The position numbers were made by a program, and so were the translations under genes. Below are positions 36,824-48,000 of a stretch of 64,000 bases of DNA, in pieces. The notes beneath the pieces are model-generated. The model was not told the origin of the DNA. It saw only the letters and a program-made list of their open reading frames with translations, and ran no database searches. The DNA is taken from positions 13,533,694 through 13,597,693 of the forward strand of contig NC_135552.1 of NCBI RefSeq assembly GCF_964340395.1, written 5' to 3'. Each line of letters begins with the position of its first letter. Positions within the stretch are counted from its first letter, which is position 1. The DNA comes from Glandiceps talaboti. Taxonomy: Eukaryota > Hemichordata > Enteropneusta > Spengelidae.

Positions 36824-38829
36824 CTAAACCAGTGGTTTGCTCGTATATAAAAACAAAGGATATGATAAATAGTCCAGCCTCTGAGTGAGGGCGCCCATCA
36901 GGATAAACTCGGCACTATGTACATCTGAAACCAGAAAACACATGGGTCAATCACATGATAAAATATGTAATTTGCAGTATATGAAGTAAAGAAAATCACT
37001 TTGATAAAAGTGGTTTAACGTTGATAAGGGACAATCGCACAATGTCATACAAGCTTAATACATGAACTTCGTTCATTTAGGACAAAAACCACTCCTCCTC
37101 CCCCTAAATAAATATTCACAAGTGCGATATCATGTTTATATATGATGTAAACCATGGTGAATATTTAGCGGTCATACTACTACAATCGATGCAATGTAAA
37201 AACATGGTAAACCCATTAAAATACTACCGGAAACCAAGCACTGTATATCACATTTACTGTAATTTTTTTATCAAATTATCAACATCTCAGTAGTAAATAC
37301 AGAACCTTCTATCATTGAAGGTGTGAAACTTTCGAAATTTGGTTGGAAGTGTGAAAATGACGCCAGACTTCCTCTACGTACCCAAACAAACGAAGTTCAT
37401 TTATTGAACTTGTGTGACATTGTCCCTTAGCTTGTTTGCACTAGAGTTTATGCTACTGTGGTACACAGCTTTTACTGTCTAATACTGTCACAGGTCAAGA
37501 CTGATTGATGTGTGAAGTCCTAGGAAGGGTCCAACTTTTTGGATAGCATACTTATAATCATTAAAAATACAGTACACAGGTGTCATTATTTCCATTGTTT
37601 TCTACCCACACCCTTCACATGCATTAGTATAGGCATGTGTGAGGTAAAATGCTATTGCAGGTACTGAGAATTGGACTCATTTAAGCCTCTTTTCTACAAT
37701 CTCCAAACACATAGACTCACCAATATTATTTCTGATAAAGTCTCTACACAATGGTAGATCCCTATCACATGATATGGCTACAAATAAGGGTCTTCCATTG
37801 GTGTCTTTCATCTTGGTGACGGTCTTCAATGACGGTTTCTTTGTCACTAAAATACCACCACCACATTTTACAATGTCTATCATCATACTAGCCTGTGGTT
37901 GAACACCTGGTGTCACGTACAATGTCATCCCCTGATTGGACAAAAAATATATGGTTATGATTGAACACCTGGTGTCACATACTATGTTATACCCTGATTG
38001 GACAAAAAATGTATGGTTGTAATTGAACACCTGGTGTCACATACAATTTCACTTGTGTCATTTTCCTGATTGAACAAAAATGTATGGTTATGACTGAACG
38101 CCTGGTGTTAGGTAAAATGTCAATCTCTTACTGAACAAAAATATTTTGTTCTGAATAAATCAATTGTGTCAGATTTCATCCTTTGTGTGGAAAAAGCACA
38201 GGATAATGATAGGACACTGGGTGTTATGATTGGATAAATGTAATATGGCCATAATTAAGGCCTGGTGACGGATGTATATCACCTCCTGATTGGACAAACA
38301 GAATATGGTCATGATTGAACACCTGGTGAGAGAAGTGCCTCTGATTGGATAAACAGAATATGGCAATGACTGAACACCTGGTGAGAGAAGCGCCCATGAT
38401 TGGACAAACAGAATATGGTAATGACTGAACACCTGGTGAGGGAAGTATATGATTGGACAAACAGATTATGAACACCTGGTGTATATACTGGTACACAGTT
38501 ACCTCTAAATTGGACTGGATAGACAAGATACAATTGTCAGCTTTTTCTTTGACAAACAAAATATGTTTTTTGTCATTAAGTGTGATCATTTCAAGCAACA
38601 TGTATACTGAAGAAACCACTTACTTGAAAAACTTTGATCTGTTTGGCTCTCTGCAAAGCCTCTATTAATTTAAATGAAAACAACTGTTCTCCTTCAGCAT
38701 CAACCAATGAATGCTCATTCTCTTCTGTAAAACAAAAACATAGTAAGTAACATAAAATTGACTGATCTGTAACTACACTAATTCTCTCTGAATGAACTGA
38801 AACCATTCTCAGAACCAAATGAACTTTTC

Positions 38830-38864
<35 letters not shown>

Positions 38865-39970
38865 CGATGATGACGACGACGACAACAACAACAACATAAC
38901 TGTGAGCTCCAGCTCAAACATTTCATGCATTTGCATGATAATTTTATTTTAAGCAGTGGGTTAAGATAATTTAGATTGCCTATTGAGATTCTTCAGTTTC
39001 AGAATTATTGGAAACTGAGCTGTAAACTCTACTAGATTTTCTATATTCATGGGTTATGAAACCTTGAAAAAAATATTGAATATACTTGAAACTTTGTAAG
39101 TTTTGCTAGATTGGTTCTTCACTGATTTAATGGGATTCTAACACTTTAGCAACAGCAACACATTGGAAAATTTGATCAGCTTTCCCCCATCTCTCTCTTA
39201 CTACTCTTCTAAATCTTTTGATTCTTCACTGTTACAATGATTTCCAAACCACCAAAAAAGTGGCAAAAAACACAGTGTAAACCCCCCTTCTGCCAGAAAA
39301 CCACCACTTACCTATAAACGTATTATTTTCAAAGCTTTTACTGATCCAATTTGGATGGAGGATAAAGTTACACACAGACATACTGGCTAAGAATTTAGTT
39401 GTTCTGGTGATACGACTAGCAATGAGATGTGAACACTGGTCTACAGATGACACCACCATACCACCTAGTAACTTGACTCTCTGTTGGTAAAATCAGATAC
39501 ACAGTGGGTATTCAGACACTAGGTCAGAGGTCAAAAGGTCAGAGGTCAACAGCATAACAACTGTCATTTCACAGAAAACAATTGTACAAAAAATGAAGAC
39601 AAAAATTATTGCTACTGTGCCTAAACTTATGCAACAACCAATTTACCTTCGTGCAGTGAAGTGTTTTGCTGAAAACTTTTGAAACACTAGAAGCAGTAAA
39701 AAATAACATAAATTTCTGGTTACAAGAAAAAGATAGGATAGTCTTCTTTTATCAAATAATCACTGGGTTAAGTATGACACATCCCCCCCCCTCCCCCATA
39801 TTCTCAAGAATTGGTACAGTCCCATCATCTGCTATGCTAGGTTGTACCATTTGACAGTAATGTAGGGTAGACAGGTTTATTAAATTGTTACCTCTGTTAG
39901 TGCATCTACCACGTCAGGTTCAATACCAGTGAATAAAATCCTGGGTTTACCATTTTCTTCACCATTTGGC
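36824..39970 (-). CDS. PAXIP1: PAXIP1 exons 12-16: BRCT5-BRCT6 phosphopeptide-binding pair
   Basis: BRCT5: [37 protein letters not shown], then [22 protein letters not shown]6: [48 protein letters not shown], ending [19 protein letters not shown]. In vertebrates this tandem pair binds phosphoserine in gamma-H2AX. The C-terminal tail after LDY ([14 protein letters not shown]) extends about ten residues beyond the human end. Confidence 0.95.
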
Positions 39971-42900
39971 CTACAGAGGATAAAAATATGACGTCAATAC
40001 TGAGAAGTAGACTACAGGATGAAATCACTGGCAGTGAATGAAAAACATTAAAAAGTGACACTATCAAATGACTGTGTATATTCATATAGAAATGCAAAAA
40101 AAAAAAAAAAAAAAAAAATTTAGTTGAAAATAATACAGTAACATGGATTTACTGTTTCTTCAGAGTACAACTACACTTTCAGGAAAGATCACATGATATT
40201 TTCATGTTCAAACTGAGTAATGTTTCAATACATGCTTCACTATACCAAACACTGAAATAAATGCTTTCTATGAATCAAGTACATCTGTCACTCAAAAGGT
40301 CACAGACAGACCACAGAGTATCTTTGCAAGTTTGATTCATGTACAGTAAATGTTTGTGTACTTTTATTTACGAAAATAAGTTTGCTGTAATCAGATCTTA
40401 CCTCATCTTTTTGGCGGGACCTGACAAATCGTCCGACATTTTCCTTTTAGTGCCATTAGGTCCGTTAATGTATCCATCAGCTGCAGCAGGACTGACAGAT
40501 CTCAAAGACTGACTTGGTTTGAAATTCTGAAATACAGAAACAGTTGGTGTATCCTTTTTAATCACAGTGAAAAATGAAAATGGGCTGAATCATAATGATT
40601 TCAACTAACTGTACAATAGAAATGCCAACAGCACATATCTAGCAGAAAGTTATCACTTATTGCAGAAAGTCACTAAGTTCTATTGACTTGTTAACAGTAA
40701 CCTTCTGACCTCTAACTTCTATTTTCTGAAACACAATATGGCTTTACTGAAGAAAGAGCACATTTTTTGTACAACTGCCGACATCAGACCGTGTACAAAC
40801 AGAACCATGGTTTTATGGCCTCTTTATGTCACATGAAAGGCCAGGGAATTGGAAATTTGCTTGTGAACACGAACTACTGTGTAAAGTGGCCATAGAACTG
40901 TTCTTATCAAATGATTGAATGTAATACAAGTGTCTTTACTTCCAAAATGCTGTGCCAAGTGTTATTAATCCAATTCATTTGTTTACTTTCCCTGTTTGTA
41001 ACAGGTTCTGTTCATCCGTGGTCTGATGTTGGCAGTTGTAGTGTGAGTTTTCTATGATTCTATCACATTTTCTTCTGAAGAGAACACAAGAGTGATTGTG
41101 ATTTATCTTACCTTCAATGCTGCCTGTGATATCTTAAGTGGTACAGTCCACGGAGCTGTAAGTCAACGGTACAAAATCAACAATCATACAGTGAATCAAA
41201 CACATTTTATCATACTATAAATTTTAACTGGGAACAAAGGAGGCTATTGTGTCTTGGTTTTTAGTTCACTACTCTAAGGAAAACTACATAGTCATGGTGA
41301 AAAGTAGTGCATGTCCATTTTGATCTTGGCTGAAATATGAAAATCAGTGAAAACAGCAAAATAAAGTCTCAGTACACAAGACGAAAACAAAAGAATCGGG
41401 TCACTTTGCCATAGAGGGCTACATAATATGCATGAATCTACCATTTTAAATCAGCTTTATTTTGGTCAGTTAGTGTCCTTAAGTTAATAGACACCATACA
41501 TATACTTCAGAAACTCATTTGTACAGAATCATAGATACAGTATAAGGATAAGCTAAACTCTGATGTGACAAACTTACCCAAAAAAGGCATGTTATAGAAA
41601 TAGTCCAATTTCATCGGATCGTCTAGATCATACATCTGAAAGCGAGGTGCACTCCAATTCTTCAATGCATCTAAGTAACCAATAGCTATATCATTCAACC
41701 ATTGCACGTTAACGGTAGGTATTCTCCACTCCCTGGCCTTCTCATACTTGGCACCTTCTTGTCGATTGCATATCAGTAGTGTATTGCCCCTAGCAAAGTG
41801 TCCGGTGTACTTAGCACCAATAAGATCTATCATAACTTTGATGTCGTTTCTGTCTCTGCCCTCAAACCCTGTAACAGCTATTACCTGTTTCAGAAAGAAG
41901 GAAATCATTTGCGATAGCAGTTAATTTTAAAATTTATCAATACATTTGCAGTTGAGTATTCACGAGTCATTGACTATCGATGCAATAACCAGGGCAGTGT
42001 TCTCCCTAGCATACAGAAAGCATGGCGGTACTGCAATGCTTGGAACCCTGCCCGCCATGCTTTAGCTTCACTTGCCATGCATAAGCTGGCCGACAAGCGG
42101 TTGTTGAAACCTACCAATTAAATTATTACTGTTTACAACAAAACTAGCATTTCACACGTTAGCCGTTCTGAGGGTATTAAGCTGACTTCTTATTTTTGAG
42201 AGTCACAATTACAAAGAGGGTAATAAAACAGGGTCTTAGGGTTCCAGTTGTCCAACACAATATTTCAAAATCAATTTTTCATAAGAAGAAAAGTTATGAC
42301 TGCAAGGAACATCAGATTAGAAGAAAGAATCCTAACAAAAACTTTAGTCTCCAAAGTTTTTAATTTGTTCCAATTTGGTGAAAATCATACAGGACTTCAA
42401 TATGTAGTGTAAGACATTAAGACAGATGGTCTTGAGAAGTAAAATTGTGAAAGAAACTTGCTATGTATATATATCATTGATTACAAGATCGTTTTTAGAA
42501 TATACCATAGAATGAAACTCAGAAATCTCACAGTACAAATTTGTACAGTGCTGTACAAATGACTACTAGTACACATTTTGCATGATTCGATGCACTTAAT
42601 TTAGCAGACTGAAAACACTGTTTTTTACCTGATCTCTGCTTGGTGATGGCTGGATAGGATAAACAGTTGGTAGATGTAACGCACGCCATGGTGGGTTCAT
42701 CTTCTTGACAGTTAAACAATCATTCAACCAATGAGCTGTTACCACTCTCTTACTGTCTTTCATAGCCTGTTTGACAAGAAATACCGTACACAGTCAAGTC
42801 TCTCCTCTCTTTGCTATGGTCATTGGAATGTCTATTATGACTAGGTCCAGACATTCTGAAGGACAAGATATTCAGCTGTGATGTTTTGAGCACACAGGTT

Positions 42901-44981
42901 CAACAGTAGTAAGTACTCCTTTCTGCTATTATTACACTCAACGTCAGGACTTTCTGTCAACTGCACAGCCACAAGTGTTTTGGCAATTTTTGGGAACCCA
43001 GGGTGAAATCATGCATAGATTTCAATACCTATTGGTGAGGAACCCTGGTAAAACACCAGGGGAAATCAGGAAGACATCACAGCGTCAACGACCTAAACTA
43101 TTTCCCGTACTGTAATTTTAATGTAATTTTGTTTCAAAACACAATTTGTAGTTTGATCTGAAATGATACACAGTGCTTTGATACAGTACTCAGAAATAAC
43201 TGTACAATAAAACTCCAAATTATCTGAACTCGGATCAATTGATGACCAGTCACCTGATTTTTATGTGCTGTACAGCAGTGAAATGTATTTGAAAAGCTTA
43301 TTGTTCATTTTGTATTACACTTCCAATTTTCATTGATGTTGAAAAATAAAATAAAATACAATGAATTAAAATATTCCAACTACATTGGTATTTGATATTG
43401 GGTTGTGTAGACAAACTCAAAACTAATGGGTTGGATGAGTCTGTGTTTCAGACACAGAATATTATGCCCCATCCACAAAACCGACTAACTGAACTGACTC
43501 TGCATATCTGAACAAAATGGATGTCCCTGGAGAGGTTTATTTAGAGTTTTACTCCACCTTAATTTTACACTGGTTTGTGATTTAATGACACAAAAACAAA
43601 GTAGGATCCTTACCAACTTAAAAACATCAGTTTTCTGGGAATCACAAATAATGTGAGTTATCCTTTCTGAGTAACAGTCATCGATCATTCCACCAAACTT
43701 TATGATCACCTGTTGATGGATGAAAAAAACAAACAACAATTCAGAAATAAACAAGACAAAGTTCACAGGGAATTGTAGGAGTTACAAAGTACATTCACTG
43801 ACTATTCCGCTTGAAAAACACAAATGACCAAGTGTATGAAAATAAACATTACAATACTCACGTAAATACATATCTGAGGCCAGTAGTAAAATGACAACTA
43901 TGTTCCATAAAAGACTATTTAGAGACAGCGTCATATACATACCCTTTTCCATGTTTCTAAGGTTTCCTGGTCTATCAGTGACGGATACTCAATGATAAGG
44001 AAGACACAGCCTAGTAAACAGCAGTCTGGTGGGACTATAGAATACAAATTGTACAGAGATTACTTTTACATTGTAGGAATTACTGATAAGAGACATTACA
44101 TACTCCATCACATCACATCACATCACATCACATTCACATATTCATGTCATTTATAAAACACTCTTGTGACAATATCACATCTAATAGAAATCATGATATC
44201 ACTCACACATTACAGAAATCACATGATAAAGAAATCACATGACATTACATGATAGTGTCACATAATATTATAGAAATGATAGGAATTGCACATTATGGAA
44301 ATCACACAATACATTGCATCACAGCACACTAGAAATCACATGACATTACAAAAATCTCTTGACCTACATCACATGACATCACATGACATCACATTATAGA
44401 AACCACATGACAATTTACACATCACATGACAATTACTTGATATCACATGACAATTACTTGATATCACATGACATATCACATGACAAATCATCAAATCGCA
44501 GGTACGATATAGCAAACATGGCCTACCATTTTGAGATGAATCATGTCCAAAATACTGTATAGGTTGTGGCATGGGTGGAGGAGGTGGGGGCAGTGTGTGA
44601 GCTGCTTGGGGACCGTCCATATGCCCTGGTGATTTCAGCCTGTGCTGTTGAGCCGAGGCCCTTCCTAGTGCAGCCAATACCTGTGACATGTCCCTCCTCT
44701 CACCTGCATAGGGGGGCCTCAACATCATAGGTGGCATTTGAGCATTGTTTGTGATGTTTCGTAAAGTCCTCATTTCTGGCATTTCCAATGCATTTGTTTG
44801 AAAACGTCCAAAAGGTCCCGGTCCAAGTTCATGTGACTCAGACATATTATGAGGACCTTGTAATAAGTTTCGGTCTTGTTGCTGCCGTTGTTGTTGTTGT
44901 TGTTGCTGCTGCTGCTGTTGTTGTTGTTGTTGTTGCTGCTGTTGTTGTTGCAGCTGTAGAAGTATCTGTTGCTGTTGAAGC

Positions 44982-45012
<31 letters not shown>

Positions 45013-48000
45013 GCTGCTGCTGCAGCTGCTGTTGTGCTTTCCGTGACTTTCTCTGTTTTGGCTGATGAGATGCTTTAGTTTGAATCTGTTGATGCTGCAT
45101 GACAGACTGCAGCTGACTAGCCATAGAGGTTGGAAACGGGGACGGAATATTATCAAGATTACTATGAATAGGTGGAAGCTGATGATGAAACTGTGCTGCA
45201 TATCTAGGTGTTTTGGATTTATGAGATTTTTTCTTCGGTGTTGGTTTTGGCTTGTCTGGTGGTTTCTCTGGCTCCTTGACTGGTTCTGGTTCCGGTTCCG
45301 GTTCCGGTACTGGCTCCGGAGTAGGTGGTTTGGGAGGTATAATCAACCTAGGATGGTACTGGCCTTCATCTTGTTTACACTTCTTAGACACACTGTCACT
45401 GATCCAGTCTGGCATCACAACTTTAATGTTATCGCTGTGTTGGAGGGCACACTCATATTTTGCCTGCAATAATTCATCACCACACACACAAAAAAATACA
45501 ACTTGTTAATGAGACTAATAATTTACATTCTGCCAGAATGCTCACATTTTGTCAACTCGAGTTCAGTCCAAGAACCATATCAATGACAAAGAAAATTATG
45601 ATCATGTATTATTTCTTACATGTAAGCAACACCGCTAGTATTACAGACTAATTCCAATAGGTAATGAGATTAAAATTAATATTCATGTGATCTGATTGAC
45701 AGACTTGGTCAAACTGTTCCTTTGCTAGGAAGCATTGTGATACTGCCTAATGGTAGAACAAGTCAAGGAAGTTGAAAGTTTAACAATGTCTGTCTATTTA
45801 AACAGTTGAAACTACTCTCAGGTTATACAACTTTTTGTCAGGTTATCAGAATTGGACTGTAATTTTACAATCCTAATAAAGGAACATTGATTGTAATGAT
45901 TTTCAGGCCATGAATAGTGATCTAATCTGGATTTTTTTAGGTTTGTGTGAAACTTCAAATATGGTTTGAATTACATGTTGCATTTTGATTGGTACACAAT
46001 GAACAGATGCTTATAAACTACATTTTGATTGGTACACAATTGACAGATGCTTATAAACTACATTTTGATTGGTACACAATGAACAGATGATTATAAAGTA
46101 TACTTTGATTGGTACAGAACTGACAGATGCTTATAAAGTACATTTTCATTGGTACATGATTGACAGATGCCTATGAGCTACATTTTGATTGGTACATGAT
46201 TGACATGCTTACAACCTACACTTTGATTGCATACACATTAATACTCACCCCTTCTGCTTTTGGCACAATAAGATGTGTACATTTACTATTCAAATTGGCC
46301 TGACATTTCCCACCATAAAATGTGATCATGGCCCAGATTTTATTTCTGTCTTCTTGAGGTATCTGTAAGGTGAAAGTGAGAGTTTGAAATCAGTTTGAAT
46401 GCCTATTATATCCAGTGTTGTTGGGCACTAAAATAGCTTGTACTAAAGTTTTTTTAAAAAGCTATTATTATCCCTTGCCATCATATATTTATGTACTTGT
46501 ATAAACCTCAAAACTCTAGCGTTGAAGGCAAAGGTGGTCTGAGGCGAAATAAGACTCCCTTACCAGAGACATACATACAACTACTCCAGTGAAGGTCTGA
46601 CACAAACACTGCCTTACCTGAGACATACATACCACCACTCCAGTGAAGGTCTGACACAAACACTCCCTTACCTGAGACATACATACCACCACTCCAGTGA
46701 AGCTCTGACACAAATACTCCCTTACCTGAGACATACATACCACCACTGCAGTGAAGGTTTGACACAAACACTCCCTTACCTGAGACATACATACTACCAC
46801 TCCAGTGAAGGTTTGACACAAACACTCCCTTACCTGAGACATACATACCACCACTCCAGTGAAGGTCTGACACAAACACTGCCTTACCTGAGACATACAT
46901 ACCACCACTCCAGTGAAGGTCTGACACAAACACTGCCTTACCTGAGACATACATGCCACAACTCCAGTGAAGGTCTGACACAAACACTCCCTTACCTGAG
47001 ACATACATACAACCACTCCAGTGAAGGTCTGACACAAACACTCCCTTACCTGTGACATACATGCCACCACTCCAGTGAAGGTCTGACACAAACATTGCCT
47101 TACCTGAGACATACATGCCACCACTCCAGTGAATGTTTGACTCAAACACTCCCTTACCTGAGACATACATACAACCACTCCAGTGAAGGTCTGACACAAA
47201 CACTCCCTTACCTGAGACATACATGCCACCACTCCAGTGAAGGTCTGGCACAAACATTGCCTTACCTGAGACATACATACCACCACTCCAGTGAAGGTCT
47301 GACACAAACACTCCCTTACCTGAGACATACATGACACAACTCCAGTGAAGGTGACACAAACACTCCCTTACCTGAGACATACATACCACCACTCCAGTGA
47401 AGGTCTGACACAAATACTCCCTTACCTGAGACATATATACCACCACTCCAGTGAAGGTCTGACACAAACACTCCCTTACCTGAGACATACATAGCACCAG
47501 TGACCACTCCAGTGAAGGTCTGACACAAACACTCCCTTACCTGAGACATACATACCACCACTCCAGTGAAGGTCTGACACAAATACTCCCTTACCTGAGA
47601 CATACATACCACCACTCCAGTGAAGGTCTGACACAAATACTCCCTTACCTGAGACATACATACCACCACTCCAGTGAAGGTTTGACACAAACATTCCCTT
47701 ACCTGAGACATACATACCACCACTCCAGTGAAGATCTGACACAAACACTCCCTTACCTGAGACATACATACCACCACTCCAGTGAAGATCTGACACAAAC
47801 ACTCCCTTACCTGAGACATACATACAACCACTCCAGTGAAGGTCTGACACAAACACTCCCTTACCTGAGACATACATGCCACAACTCCAGTGAAGGTTTG
47901 ACACAAACACTCTCTTACCTGAGACATACATACCACCACTCCAGTGAAGGTCTGACACAAACACTGCCTTACCTGAGACATACATACCACCACTCCAGTG

